DNA of 64,000 nt from Tenacibaculum pelagium (GCF_014062345.1 NZ_JACGLS010000003.1:248001-312000), one strand, 5' to 3'. Counted from the stretch's first letter, positions 22,382 to 31,305 are shown. Translations and numbers: made by a program. The notes: a model not told the origin generated them from the letters alone.

Positions 22382-23035
22382 ATGAAATTTTTTATTGATA
22401 CAGCTAACTTAGATCAGATTAGAGAAGCACAAGCTTTAGGTATTTTAGATGGAGTAACTACAAATCCGTCTTTAATGGCTAAAGAAGGAATTACAGGAGA
22501 AGAAAACATTATCAATCATTACAAAGCGATTTGTGATATTGTTGATGGAGATGTTTCTGCTGAAGTTATTTCAACTGATTTTGAAGGAATGGTAAAAGAA
22601 GGTGAAGCGTTAGCTGCTTTAAATCCGCAAATCGTGGTAAAATTACCAATGATTAAAGATGGTGTTAAAGCATGTAAATATTTCTCTGATAAAGGAATAA
22701 AAACAAATGTAACTTTAGTGTTTTCTCCAGGGCAAGCATTATTAGCTGCAAAAGCAGGAGCAACATATGTATCTCCGTTCATTGGTCGTTTAGATGATGT
22801 TTCTACAGATGGTTTAAATTTAATCGAAGAGATTCGTTTAATTTTTGATAACTATATGTTCGAAACTCAAATCTTAGCTGCATCTGTTCGTCATACAATG
22901 CATATTATAGATTGTGCTAAATTAGGATCTGATGTAATGACAGGACCTTTAAGTGCTATCGAAGGTTTATTAAAACACCCATTAACTGATATTGGTTTAG
23001 CTAAGTTTTTAGCAGATTATAAAAAAGGAAACTAA
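22382..23035 (+). CDS. fsa: Fructose-6-phosphate aldolase / transaldolase-like protein
   Basis: 217-residue small transaldolase-family enzyme (FSA/TalC type). N-terminus [20 protein letters not shown] and [12 protein letters not shown] (about 26-37), the Schiff-base Lys in IVVKLPM (about residue 86), and [12 protein letters not shown] (about 130-141). Enzymes of this size act either as transaldolase or as fructose-6-phosphate aldolase; the sequence alone does not decide. The gene is followed by a palindromic repeat and then menD. Confidence 0.92.
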   Translation: MKFFIDTANLDQIREAQALGILDGVTTNPSLMAKEGITGEENIINHYKAICDIVDGDVSAEVISTDFEGMVKEGEALAALNPQIVVKLPMIKDGVKACKYFSDKGIKTNVTLVFSPGQALLAAKAGATYVSPFIGRLDDVSTDGLNLIEEIRLIFDNYMFETQILAASVRHTMHIIDCAKLGSDVMTGPLSAIEGLLKHPLTDIGLAKFLADYKKGN

Positions 23036-23060
23036 CCAACACAATTGGTTAAAGTATATT

Positions 23061-23088
23061 GTCATTCCCGCGAAAGCGGGAATCTCAT
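23061..23088. repeat. Dispersed palindromic repeat (GTCATTCCCGCG type)
   Basis: GTCATTCCCGCGAAAGCGGG followed by AATCTCAT. The core ATTCCCGC-GAAA-GCGGGAAT is a perfect hairpin (23064-23083). This sequence type is found scattered in many bacterial genomes. It lies between fsa and menD and may also act as a terminator, although the T run is short. Confidence 0.7.
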
Positions 23089-23100
23089 TTTTAAAAGTTT

Positions 23101-24738
23101 ATGTTCCCAAAAAAAGAACTCGCACAATTAGTAATTTCGGCTTGTAATCAATATAATATTGATACGGTTGTTATTTCTCCAGGATCACGTAATGCTCCGT
23201 TAACTATTGGGTTTTCAAATCATCCGAGTATAGAAACATTGAGTGTAGTTGATGAGCGTTGTGCTGCTTTTTTTGCAATGGGAATTGCACAGCAAAAACA
23301 AAAGCCAGTAGCAATTGTTTGTTCATCTGGTTCTGCATTGTTGAATTATTACCCGGCTATTGCTGAGGCTTTTTATAGCAATATTCCGTTAGTTGTAATT
23401 TCTGCAGATAGACCAAAACATTTAATTGATATTGGAGATGGACAAACCATTCGTCAAGAAAATGTGTTTGAAAATCATATTTTATATTCAGCTAATTTAG
23501 TTGAGGGTGAATTTGAGAAAAACAAAGAGTTACTATGTGAATCTTTGCAAATAGCAATTCATAAAAAAGGACCAGTACATGTTAATGTTCCGTTTGATGA
23601 ACCTCTATATGAGGCAGTTGATGAGTTAAAGGAGTTTAATTTTTCTGTTTCTGATGAAAGCAAAGAGGAGCAATCTGTTAATTATGATAAACTGAAATCT
23701 ATTTGGAGTTCTTCTTTAAAAAAAATGATTTTAGTTGGAAGCAATTATCCTGATAATGAATTACAGGGTATATTAAATGAAATTGTAAAGGATGAATCTG
23801 TTTTAGTTTTAACAGAGACTACTTCAAATTTATACAATCCAAAATTTATCAATAGTATTGATAAGTTGATTTTTCCTTTAAGTGATATTGATTTTGAAAA
23901 ATTACAACCTGAAGTTTTATTGACTTTAGGAGGAATGGTAATTTCTAAGAAAATAAAACAGTTTTTACGAAAGTATGAACCAAAACATCATTGGCATGTT
24001 GATGAATTAAAAGCAATGGATACCTATCATTGTTTGTCAGAGTTTATTAAAGAAAAGCCAAGTGAGTTTTTAAAAGAATTAGTAGGAGGAAAAGAAAGTG
24101 ATTATCAGAAACTCTGGTTAACTAAAAAAGATGAAAGAGTAATAAAACATAATGAGTATTTAGCTAATGTTGAATATTCAGATTTAAAAGTTTTTGAAAC
24201 TATTTTAAACAAGGTACCTAACGAGTCTCAAGTTCAAATAAGTAATAGTTCAACGATTCGTTATTCTCAGTTGTTCGATTTAAATCCATCATTAAAGGTG
24301 TTTTGTAATCGAGGAACGAGTGGAATTGATGGAAGTACAAGTACAGCTATTGGAGCGGCTTATGTAAATGATAATTCAACTACTTTTATTACTGGGGATT
24401 TAAGTTTTTTTTACGATAGTAATGCTTTGTGGAATGCAAATATTCCTAAGAATTTTAGAATAATTATTTTAAATAATGCTGGTGGCGGAATTTTTAGATT
24501 CATTCCTGGTCCATCAACAACAAATGCAACAGATTATTTTGAAACCCCTCATAGTTTAACTGCTGAACACTTAGCAAAAATGTATGGGTTTGATTATGTT
24601 GCTGTTTCAAATTTAAAAGAGTTAAAAAAAGGGTTGAGTAATTTTTATTCAGTATCAAATCAACCAAAAATAATGGAGGTTTTTACTCCAAAAGAAATAA
24701 ATGACGTAGTTTTAAAGAACTATTTTAAAAACTTATAA
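23101..24738 (+). CDS. menD: 2-succinyl-5-enolpyruvyl-6-hydroxy-3-cyclohexene-1-carboxylate synthase
   Basis: Thiamine-diphosphate enzyme of menaquinone synthesis, 545 residues. N-terminal VVISPGSRNAPLTIGFSN (about 19-36) with VVDERCAAFFAMG and SGSALLNYYPAIAEA is the MenD signature; the ThDP region shows GTSGIDGSTSTAIGAA and ITGDLSFFYDSNALWN, with LNNAGGGIFRFIPG. It takes isochorismate and 2-oxoglutarate; the isochorismate synthase candidate is at 61714-62760. The downstream S1 gene begins one base after its stop. Confidence 0.97.
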   Translation: MFPKKELAQLVISACNQYNIDTVVISPGSRNAPLTIGFSNHPSIETLSVVDERCAAFFAMGIAQQKQKPVAIVCSSGSALLNYYPAIAEAFYSNIPLVVISADRPKHLIDIGDGQTIRQENVFENHILYSANLVEGEFEKNKELLCESLQIAIHKKGPVHVNVPFDEPLYEAVDELKEFNFSVSDESKEEQSVNYDKLKSIWSSSLKKMILVGSNYPDNELQGILNEIVKDESVLVLTETTSNLYNPKFINSIDKLIFPLSDIDFEKLQPEVLLTLGGMVISKKIKQFLRKYEPKHHWHVDELKAMDTYHCLSEFIKEKPSEFLKELVGGKESDYQKLWLTKKDERVIKHNEYLANVEYSDLKVFETILNKVPNESQVQISNSSTIRYSQLFDLNPSLKVFCNRGTSGIDGSTSTAIGAAYVNDNSTTFITGDLSFFYDSNALWNANIPKNFRIIILNNAGGGIFRFIPGPSTTNATDYFETPHSLTAEHLAKMYGFDYVAVSNLKELKKGLSNFYSVSNQPKIMEVFTPKEINDVVLKNYFKNL

Positions 24739-24739
24739 A

Positions 24740-25153
24740 ATGGAATTACAAGAAGGAGATCAGGTAGATTTAGTAATAGGTCATCAAACAAATTTAGGAT
24801 ATACAGTTTTAATTAATGAAGAGTTTGAGGCTTTACTATACAATAGTGACATTTTTAAAGATATAGAAGAAGGTTCTAGAACAATCGGTTATGTAAAGAA
24901 AGTAAGAGAAGACGGGAAGATAGATGTTTCTTTACGTCCTCAAGGTTTTAGAAATGTAATAGATGAGGATGCAAATACTGTGCTTCGAAAATTAGAAGAA
25001 AAAGGATTTTTAATGCTTACAGATAAAAGTTCTCCAGAATCAATTAAGTTTCGATTACAGATGAGTAAAAAAGCATTTAAAAGAGCTATTGGTAATTTGT
25101 ATAAAGAAAAGATAATCGAGTTACAAGAAGATAGAATAGTTTTAATAAAATAA
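24740..25153 (+). CDS. S1/winged-helix RNA-binding protein (CvfB-like)
   Basis: 137 residues. The first half is an S1-type OB fold (GDQVDLVIGHQTNLGYTVLI, then GYVKKVREDGKIDVSL, about 6-68) and the second half a small winged helix (KKAFKRAIGNLYKEKIIEL, about 110-128). This is the C-terminal part of CvfB/YitL-type proteins, present alone in flavobacteria. Likely RNA binding in the cytosol. It is translated right after menD (1 nt gap), and a strong bidirectional terminator follows. Confidence 0.85.
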   Translation: MELQEGDQVDLVIGHQTNLGYTVLINEEFEALLYNSDIFKDIEEGSRTIGYVKKVREDGKIDVSLRPQGFRNVIDEDANTVLRKLEEKGFLMLTDKSSPESIKFRLQMSKKAFKRAIGNLYKEKIIELQEDRIVLIK

Positions 25154-25159
25154 AAAAAA

Positions 25160-25190
25160 GTCGCTACTTATTAAGTAGCGACTTTTTTTT
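25160..25190. terminator. Bidirectional intrinsic terminator
   Basis: Hairpin GTCGCTACTT-ATT-AAGTAGCGAC (25160-25182) flanked by an A run on the left and T8 on the right, between the convergent S1 gene and the esterase-like gene. Confidence 0.9.
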
Positions 25191-25202
25191 ATAGAAGAGA
25201 AT

Positions 25203-26426
25203 TTATTGTTTGTCTTCCTCTTCGTTTTCTTCATCCTCTATAATTTCTTCTTTAGGTTGACTACCTTTTAAGTCATTTACTCGTTTTATATTTTCGTAAA
25301 AAGCATTACTGTTAGGATCAGAAGGATCCATTTTACCATAAGCTGCTTTATAGTAAAAGTCAGCTTTTTCGTAGTCTTTACCTAACTCGTAATATTTACC
25401 AACATAAAAATCACCGATATGAGACTCTGGGTATTTAATCATTACAAAATCACCTAATACTCTTAAGTAATCTCCGTCTTGTTGGTCTATTACAATTCCT
25501 TCAATAGCAAAAATATCATCTAAACGAACATTTAGATTAGAACCGTATAAATACTGAATGTCTAAGTATTTTTGTTCTACATATTTAATAGCTTGTAAAG
25601 GTTCTAGGTCTTTAACATTGGCTTCAAACTCTTGTTTTGTGATCTTAGAATATAAAGCAAACATTTTAGCAAAAGCTCTTGGAATCGTTTCTCCAATAAT
25701 TGACAAATAATTAGGAGCATTTTCGAATTTATCGAATGTAATGTTTAAATTTTTTGCGTCAAAAGAAGATAGGTAGGTTCCTATTTCGTTAAATCGATTG
25801 CCTTGTTTTTCGCTAATGTATTTTTTACTATTACTAGCGTAGATAAAATAAGTGTTATCTATAGAACCTAATCTGCCTAATGAGTAAGACTCTATCATAC
25901 TTCCACTAAATTGAGTAAAGTCAGGAGTAATACAAATAAAAGAATTGAAGACAGGTTCAGTATCTTTTAAATAATAGGTACTAAAGTTGGCAGCTTTACC
26001 TTCACCAACTATCGTCATAAAAGGAGAAGTCTTATAGCTTCCTTCCATATAAGGAATTAAATCTTTTTTTATAAAGTTATAAAACTTAGTAGCACTACTG
26101 GTAAGTGCATTGTTTTTTGGAATGATTGAAACGTCTTTCGCATACGTGTCTTTCATGTTTATACCAACCACAATTTGTTTAGGAGCTTTATCTACATTGG
26201 CATACAGTTTTGCGTTTCCAACATACATATCAAAAAGATATTGATCACCTAAAATGATTGCTAGTGGATAACTTGCGGTTTCATCTTTTTCATAACCTTC
26301 AGGAATATAGATTTTAACTTGTCTTTCTTCATTTAATTCTTTAGAATCAATATTCTCAACAATTATTTTTTGAGAAAAAAGACTAGTACTAATTAGTAAT
26401 GCAAATAAAAAATATAGTTGTTTCAT
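25203..26426 (-). CDS. Secreted alpha/beta-hydrolase-fold protein lacking the catalytic serine
   Basis: 407 residues with a signal peptide (1-18, LISTSLFS). It follows the esterase D/enterochelin-esterase pattern: RQVKIYIPEGYEKDETASYP, IILGDQYLFDMYVG, and TIVGEGKAANFSTYYL at the nucleophile elbow, where the family has GHSxGG. Here the Ser is replaced by Gly (GEGKA), so hydrolysis is doubtful. A TPR-like segment (YESHIGDFYVGKYYELGKDY) and an acidic tail (IEDEENEEEDKQ) end the protein. It may be a binding or structural relative. Divergent from menB. Confidence 0.75.
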   Translation of the reverse strand: MKQLYFLFALLISTSLFSQKIIVENIDSKELNEERQVKIYIPEGYEKDETASYPLAIILGDQYLFDMYVGNAKLYANVDKAPKQIVVGINMKDTYAKDVSIIPKNNALTSSATKFYNFIKKDLIPYMEGSYKTSPFMTIVGEGKAANFSTYYLKDTEPVFNSFICITPDFTQFSGSMIESYSLGRLGSIDNTYFIYASNSKKYISEKQGNRFNEIGTYLSSFDAKNLNITFDKFENAPNYLSIIGETIPRAFAKMFALYSKITKQEFEANVKDLEPLQAIKYVEQKYLDIQYLYGSNLNVRLDDIFAIEGIVIDQQDGDYLRVLGDFVMIKYPESHIGDFYVGKYYELGKDYEKADFYYKAAYGKMDPSDPNSNAFYENIKRVNDLKGSQPKEEIIEDEENEEEDKQ

Positions 26427-26480
26427 AAGGGATCATGTTATATCGTTCAAATATAAAAAAGAAAAATAAAGTTATTATGT

Positions 26481-26488
26481 TATTTTTG
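26481..26488 (+). promoter_or_regulatory. -7 promoter element of menB
   Basis: TATTTTTG, exact TAnnTTTG match, 32 nt upstream of the menB ATG. Confidence 0.55.
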
Positions 26489-26520
26489 CTGTACTTAATT
26501 AACGACAATATTTTAAAATT

Positions 26521-27360
26521 ATGATACAACCTCAATGGAAAGTTGCCAAAGAGTACGAAGATATTACATATAAGAAGTCGCATAACGTGGCTAGAATAGC
26601 ATTTAACCGACCAAATGTTCGTAATGCATTTCGTCCACATACAACATCAGAATTGTTAGATGCTTTTCAAGATGCGCATGAGGATACAAATATCGGAGTT
26701 GTATTATTATCTGCCGAAGGACCTTCTACTAAAGATGGTGTTTGGAGTTTTTGTTCAGGAGGAGACCAGAACGCTCGTGGTCACCAAGGATATGTTGGTA
26801 AAGATGGATATCATCGCTTAAATATATTAGAGGTACAACGATTAATTCGTTTTATGCCAAAGGCAGTTATTTGTGTTGTTCCAGGATGGGCAGTAGGTGG
26901 CGGACATAGCTTGCATGTTACTTGCGATTTAACATTAGCAAGTAAAGAGCATGCTATTTTTAAGCAAACAGATGCAGATGTAACGTCGTTTGATGCAGGA
27001 TATGGTTCTGCTTATTTAGCAAAAATGGTTGGTCAGAAAAAAGCAAGAGAGATTTTCTTTTTAGGAAGAAATTACTCAGCGCAAGAAGCATATGAAATGG
27101 GAATGGTAAACGCTGTAGTTCCTCATGATAAATTAGAGCAAACCGCTTTTGATTGGGCACAAGAGATTTTAGAAAAATCTCCTACTTCTATTAAAATGTT
27201 AAAGTTCGCAATGAATTTAACGGATGACGGTATGGTTGGTCAGCAAGTATTTGCAGGTGAAGTTACTCGTTTAGCATATATGACAGATGAAGCTAAAGAA
27301 GGGCGAGATGCTTTCTTAGAAAAACGCAAGCCTAACTTCCCAAAAACATGGATACCATAA
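26521..27360 (+). CDS. menB: 1,4-dihydroxy-2-naphthoyl-CoA synthase
   Basis: Crotonase-fold enzyme of menaquinone synthesis, 279 residues. Signature FNRPNVRNAFRPHTTSELLD, WSFCSGGDQNARGHQGY (oxyanion region) and VVPGWAVGGGHSLHVTCDL, TSFDAGYGSAYLAKMVGQKK; the C-terminal KRKPNFPKTWIP is typical of MenB. Divergent from the esterase-like gene, with its own promoter element at 26481-26488. Confidence 0.97.
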   Translation: MIQPQWKVAKEYEDITYKKSHNVARIAFNRPNVRNAFRPHTTSELLDAFQDAHEDTNIGVVLLSAEGPSTKDGVWSFCSGGDQNARGHQGYVGKDGYHRLNILEVQRLIRFMPKAVICVVPGWAVGGGHSLHVTCDLTLASKEHAIFKQTDADVTSFDAGYGSAYLAKMVGQKKAREIFFLGRNYSAQEAYEMGMVNAVVPHDKLEQTAFDWAQEILEKSPTSIKMLKFAMNLTDDGMVGQQVFAGEVTRLAYMTDEAKEGRDAFLEKRKPNFPKTWIP

Positions 27361-27375
27361 AATTAAATTAATTTA

Positions 27376-27441
27376 GTCATTACGAGGAAGAATAACGAAG
27401 TAATCTCATTTTAAAGATTGCTTCATTTTGTTCGCAATGAC
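27376..27441. repeat. Dispersed inverted repeat (GTCATTACGAGG type)
   Basis: The ends GTCATTACGAGG and CGCAATGAC pair, and ACGAAGTAATCT pairs with AGATTGCTTC, giving a 66-nt imperfect hairpin. It resembles the widespread intergenic repeat GTCATTGCGAGGAACGAAGC found in many bacteria. It occupies the menB-FAH gap; the following gene is best started downstream of it (27457). Confidence 0.75.
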
Positions 27442-27456
27442 GTTTTGTTTTATAGA

Positions 27457-28065
27457 ATGAAGATAATTTGTATTGGGCGTAATTACGTTAAGCATATAGA
27501 AGAATTAGCAAATGAAAAGCCAGAGAGTCCTGTTGTTTTTTTAAAGCCAGATTCATCAATTCTACCTAAAAAAATGCCTTTTTTTATCCCACCTTTTTCT
27601 GATGATGTTCATTATGAAGTTGAGGTGTTAGTAAAGATAAATAAGGTGGGTAAGCATATCTCACCAAAGTTTGCACACAAATATTACGACACGATTGGTT
27701 TAGGAATCGATTTTACAGCGCGTGATGTGCAAGCAAAATGTAAAGAAAAAGGATTGCCATGGGAAAAAGCAAAAGCTTTTGATGGTAGTGCTATTATTGG
27801 CGAGTTTTATCCAAAAGAAGATTTTGATTTAGAAAATTTATCTTTCCAATTACATAAAAATGAAGAAGTAGTTCAAGATGGCAATACCTCTGGGATGTTA
27901 TGGAAGATTGATGAGTTAATTAGTTATGTTTCTCAGTATTTCACCTTAAAAAAAGGAGATGTTATTTTTACAGGAACACCAGCAGGAGTTGGTAAAGTAG
28001 AAGAGAATGATGTTTTAACTGGGGTAATTAACGGAAGACAATCATTTCAAATAAAAGTAAAATAA
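27457..28065 (+). CDS. Fumarylacetoacetate hydrolase family protein
   Basis: 202 residues from ATG 27457. FAH-fold signature: MKIICIGRNYVKHIEELANE, PVVFLKPDSS (about 25-34), VHYEVEVLVKI with metal ligands (E), GLGIDFTARDVQAKCKEKGL, and GDVIFTGTPAGVG near 179-191. Such enzymes cleave C-C bonds in diketo acids or decarboxylate oxaloacetate-type substrates; the substrate is not readable. A reading from 27418 would extend through the dispersed repeat and is rejected. A strong terminator follows directly. Confidence 0.92.
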   Translation: MKIICIGRNYVKHIEELANEKPESPVVFLKPDSSILPKKMPFFIPPFSDDVHYEVEVLVKINKVGKHISPKFAHKYYDTIGLGIDFTARDVQAKCKEKGLPWEKAKAFDGSAIIGEFYPKEDFDLENLSFQLHKNEEVVQDGNTSGMLWKIDELISYVSQYFTLKKGDVIFTGTPAGVGKVEENDVLTGVINGRQSFQIKVK

Positions 28066-28096
28066 AAGAATCCCGCTTAAGCGGGATTCTTTTTTA
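28066..28096. terminator. Intrinsic terminator after the FAH-family gene
   Basis: Hairpin AAGAATCCCGC-TTAA-GCGGGATTCTT (11-bp arms, 28067-28092) followed by a run of T. Confidence 0.9.
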
Positions 28097-28106
28097 AAAC
28101 AAATGC

Positions 28107-29360
28107 ATGAAAGCAGAAATCATAACTATAGGAGATGAAATTCTTATCGGGCAAATTGTCGATACGAATTCCCAATGGATAGGTCAAGAATTAAATAAAA
28201 TAGGAGTATCAGTTTATCAGATTTCTTCAATTCAAGATGAAAAGCAACATGTTTTAAATGCTTTAAAAGAAGCGGAAAGTAGAGCCGATGTTGTTATTGT
28301 TACTGGAGGTTTAGGCCCAACAAAAGATGATATTACTAAAAAAACAATTGCAGAGTATTTTAACGATAATTCACTTATTGAATATCCTGAAGTAATAGAA
28401 CATATTAAAGGTTTATTTAAAAAGATAAATCACCCATTTAAAGAAGTTCAAAGATATCAAGCACAGTTGCCATCTAAAGCGACTTTGTTGATGAATCGTT
28501 TTGGTACAGCTCCAGGAATGTGGTTTAATGAAAATGATACTGTTTTTGTTTCTTTGCCAGGTGTACCTTATGAAATGAAAGGATTGATGACAAATGAAGT
28601 GTTACCAAGAATCAAAAAAGAGTTCAAGCTACCTTTTTTACTTCATAAAACAATTATGACAGTAGGTGTTGGCGAAAGTGTAATTGCTGAAAGAATAGCC
28701 GATTGGGAGAGCAACTTACCCGAGCATATAAAATTAGCTTACTTACCGTCTTTTGGTAAAGTGCGTTTACGTTTATCTGCGAAAGGAGTTGATAAAGAAA
28801 TTTTAGAAAAAGAGGTTTCAGATGAAGTAACGGTATTGAATTCATTAATTTCTGATGTTATTGTTGGCTATGAAGAGGATGCTTCTCTAGAGAAAAGAGT
28901 AGGAGAATTGTTAAAACAGAAAGGAAGGACATTATCAACTGCTGAAAGTTTAACAGGCGGAAAAATAGCTGCATCAATAGTGTCTGTAGCTGGGTCATCA
29001 GCATATTATAAAGGAAGCTTTATACCTTACACGGCTGAGTTAAAAGAACAATTATTAGGTGTCTCGAAAGAGGTAATTAAAAATAATACAGTTGTTAGTG
29101 CAGAAGTGGCGAAAGAAATGGCAGTTGGTTGCTTAGAAAAACTAAATACCGATTATGTAATAGCTGTAACAGGAAATGCAGGTCCTACCACCGATCATAA
29201 CGATAAAAGTGTAGGCTTAGTTTATATTGCTATAGCATCGAAAAATGAGGTAAAAGTGCATGAGTTTAACTTTGGCCAACCAAGAGAAAAAGTAATAAAC
29301 AGAACGGTTACAAAGGCATTGGAATTGTTAAGTGAAAATATTTTAAAAATTAACGATTAA
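28107..29360 (+). CDS. cinA: CinA-family nicotinamide-nucleotide amidase / competence-damage protein
   Basis: 417 residues: an N-terminal MoCF-like domain (MKAEIITIGDEILIGQIVDT, VVIVTGGLGPTKDDITK, 1-170) and a C-terminal CinA amidase domain (STAESLTGGKIAASIVSVAG, about 277-296; TGNAGPTTDHNDKSVGLVYI near 352-371). The C-terminal Ser-Lys catalytic pair is in TAESLTGG. Known roles are deamidation of nicotinamide mononucleotide and competence-linked processes. Upstream hairpin terminator and downstream ribosomal genes isolate it. Confidence 0.96.
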   Translation: MKAEIITIGDEILIGQIVDTNSQWIGQELNKIGVSVYQISSIQDEKQHVLNALKEAESRADVVIVTGGLGPTKDDITKKTIAEYFNDNSLIEYPEVIEHIKGLFKKINHPFKEVQRYQAQLPSKATLLMNRFGTAPGMWFNENDTVFVSLPGVPYEMKGLMTNEVLPRIKKEFKLPFLLHKTIMTVGVGESVIAERIADWESNLPEHIKLAYLPSFGKVRLRLSAKGVDKEILEKEVSDEVTVLNSLISDVIVGYEEDASLEKRVGELLKQKGRTLSTAESLTGGKIAASIVSVAGSSAYYKGSFIPYTAELKEQLLGVSKEVIKNNTVVSAEVAKEMAVGCLEKLNTDYVIAVTGNAGPTTDHNDKSVGLVYIAIASKNEVKVHEFNFGQPREKVINRTVTKALELLSENILKIND

Positions 29361-29388
29361 TATTTTGTTTAATTCTGTTAAAAGTTCG

Positions 29389-29396
29389 TATATTTG
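29389..29396 (+). promoter_or_regulatory. -7 promoter element of the rpmB operon
   Basis: TATATTTG, exact match; TTTTG about 20 nt upstream may be the -33 element. Leader to rpmB is about 35 nt. Confidence 0.6.
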
Positions 29397-29435
29397 CACC
29401 TCGTTTAGAAATAACACTATAAAACTGTCAAGAAG

Positions 29436-29675
29436 ATGTCTAGAGTTTGTGAATTAACAGGAAAAAAAGCAATGGTTGGAAACAATGTTTCTCACGCCAT
29501 GAATAGAACCAAAAGAAAGTTTAACGCTAATTTAATGACTAAGCGTTTCTTTATACCAGAAGAAGATAAATGGGTTACCTTAAAAGTATCTGCTTCTGCA
29601 TTAAAAAATATTAATAAAAAAGGAATCTCTGCTGTAATTAAAGAAGCAAGAGAAAACGGTTTCTTAACGAAATAA
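29436..29675 (+). CDS. rpmB: 50S ribosomal protein L28
   Basis: 79-residue basic protein: MSRVCELTGKKAMVGNNVSH, then NRTKRKFNANLMTKRFFIPE and WVTLKVSASALKNINKKGIS, the L28 pattern. Its size is normal. It heads rpmB-rpmG-DUF4295 with 27- and 38-nt gaps, an arrangement typical of Bacteroidota. Confidence 0.98.
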   Translation: MSRVCELTGKKAMVGNNVSHAMNRTKRKFNANLMTKRFFIPEEDKWVTLKVSASALKNINKKGISAVIKEARENGFLTK

Positions 29676-29702
29676 TTCCTTACTAGATAAAATTTTAGAG
29701 AG

Positions 29703-29885
29703 ATGGCAAAAAAAGGAAACAGAGTTCAGGTAATTTTAGAATGTACTGAGCATAAAGGAACTGGTAAACCAGGAACTTCACGTTATATCACAACTAAGAA
29801 CAAAAAGAACACTCCTGATAGAATGGAATTAAAGAAATTTAATCCAATCTTAAAGAAGATGACAGTTCATAAAGAAATTAAATAA
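29703..29885 (+). CDS. rpmG: 50S ribosomal protein L33
   Basis: 60 residues: [40 protein letters not shown] and the end [17 protein letters not shown]. It has only one cysteine, so this is a zinc-free (C-minus) L33. Second gene of the ribosomal cluster. Confidence 0.98.
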   Translation: MAKKGNRVQVILECTEHKGTGKPGTSRYITTKNKKNTPDRMELKKFNPILKKMTVHKEIK

Positions 29886-29923
29886 TTAAAAGTTTTTTAT
29901 AAAACTTTATAACCTATAGGAAC

Positions 29924-30076
29924 ATGGCAAAGAAATCAGTAGCATCGTTACAAACAGGAGCAAAGAGATTAACTAAAGCTATCAAGATGGTAAAATCTCC
30001 AAAAACAGGAGCTTACACATTCGTTGAAGCTATTATGGATCCTAAACAAGTAAACGATTTTATCGCAAAAAACTAA
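29924..30076 (+). CDS. DUF4295 family ribosome-associated small protein
   Basis: A 50-residue basic protein: MAKKSVASLQTGAKRLTKAI, MVKSPKTGAYTFVEAIMDP, ending KQVNDFIAKN. It belongs to the Bacteroidota-specific DUF4295 family always found next to rpmG, presumed ribosomal. It ends 21 nt before a hairpin terminator that closes the operon. Confidence 0.92.
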   Translation: MAKKSVASLQTGAKRLTKAIKMVKSPKTGAYTFVEAIMDPKQVNDFIAKN

Positions 30077-30097
30077 TACTTGTATACAGTTTAAATT

Positions 30098-30131
30098 AAA
30101 GCTACTTTCTCATACGAAAGTAGCTTTTTTT
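30098..30131 (+). terminator. Terminator of the rpmB-rpmG-DUF4295 operon
   Basis: AAAGCTACTTTC (30098-30109) pairs with GAAAGTAGCTTT (30116-30127), 6-nt loop, then T-rich end. Confidence 0.9.
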
Positions 30132-30147
30132 ATGCGTTAAAAAACTG

Positions 30148-30155
30148 TATTTTTG
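30148..30155 (+). promoter_or_regulatory. Candidate -7 promoter element upstream of ftsY
   Basis: TATTTTTG leaves a leader of about 100 nt. A second exact match, TAAGTTTG at 30209-30216, would give a leader of about 40 nt; which is used is not clear. Confidence 0.4.
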
Positions 30156-30258
30156 AACATTACTATTTTATGAAATAGTAATTGAATAATGACAATTTGA
30201 CTATATAATAAGTTTGGTATAGTTTTTAACCTATACAAAACGATTATAAAATTTAACG

Positions 30259-31212
30259 ATGAGTTTTTTTAAAAAGATATTTTCGAAAGAGAAAAAAGAA
30301 ACCTTAGATAAAGGGTTAGAAAAAACAAAAACAAGTTTTTTCTCTAAATTATCGAAAGCAGTTGCTGGTAAAGCAAAGGTTGATGATGATGTTTTAGATA
30401 ATTTAGAAGAAGTATTAGTATCGTCTGATGTAGGAGTAGAAACTACCCTTAAAATTATTGATAGAATTGAAGAACGTGTTTCTCGTGATAAGTATTTAGG
30501 TACCGATGAATTAAATCAAATCTTACGAGAAGAGATTGCTGGTTTATTATCTGAAACTAACACAGGTGATGAAACAGAATTTACAATTCCTGCCGATAAG
30601 AAACCATATGTTTTAATGGTGGTTGGAGTAAACGGAGTTGGTAAAACAACAACGATTGGTAAGTTAGCCTCTCAGTTTAAAAAGCAAGGATTAAAAGTTG
30701 TGTTAGGTGCAGCAGATACATTTAGGGCTGCTGCAATAGATCAATTACAAGTTTGGGCAGATAGAACAGATGTTCCTATTATTCGTCAAGAAATGGGTTC
30801 TGATCCAGCTTCTGTAGCGTATGACTCTGTACAGTCAGGAGTAAATCAAAATGCAGATGTAATTATCATTGATACAGCTGGTCGTTTACATAATAAAGTT
30901 AACTTGATGAATGAGTTAACTAAGATTAAACGTGTAATGCAAAAAGTAATTCCGAATGCTCCACATGATGTACTGTTGGTGTTAGATGGTTCTACTGGGC
31001 AAAATGCCTTTGAGCAAGCAAAACAATTTACCAAAGCAACAGAAGTAACTTCACTAGCAGTTACCAAATTAGACGGTACAGCAAAAGGAGGAGTTGTAAT
31101 TGGTATTTCAGATCAATTTCAGATTCCTGTAAAATATATCGGAGTTGGAGAAGGAATAGATGATTTACAAGTATTTAATAAACATGAGTTTGTAGATAGT
31201 TTCTTTAAATAA
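30259..31212 (+). CDS. ftsY: Signal recognition particle receptor FtsY
   Basis: SRP receptor GTPase that docks ribosomes at the membrane. 317 residues: a short basic N-terminus, an N-domain, and the G domain with VVGVNGVGKTTTIGKLA (G1, about 118-134), DTFRAAAIDQLQVWADR (G2 region), VIIIDTAGRLHN (G3, about 199-210), VTKLDGTAKGG (G4/G5) and GVGEGIDDLQVF near the end. It lacks the long acidic A domain of E. coli FtsY, as is usual in this phylum. Confidence 0.97.
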   Translation: MSFFKKIFSKEKKETLDKGLEKTKTSFFSKLSKAVAGKAKVDDDVLDNLEEVLVSSDVGVETTLKIIDRIEERVSRDKYLGTDELNQILREEIAGLLSETNTGDETEFTIPADKKPYVLMVVGVNGVGKTTTIGKLASQFKKQGLKVVLGAADTFRAAAIDQLQVWADRTDVPIIRQEMGSDPASVAYDSVQSGVNQNADVIIIDTAGRLHNKVNLMNELTKIKRVMQKVIPNAPHDVLLVLDGSTGQNAFEQAKQFTKATEVTSLAVTKLDGTAKGGVVIGISDQFQIPVKYIGVGEGIDDLQVFNKHEFVDSFFK

Positions 31213-31232
31213 AAAAATAGATATATAATAAG

Positions 31233-31265
31233 AAAAACTCCTTTCATAATTGAAAGGAGTTTTTC
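31233..31265 (+). terminator. Intrinsic terminator after ftsY
   Basis: AAAAACTCCTTTC and GAAAGGAGTTTTT form a 13-bp stem with a short loop (ATAATT). Confidence 0.9.
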
Positions 31266-31305
31266 GTTTTTAAAAGGATTATATTTGATTTTCAAATAAT
31301 TAAAG

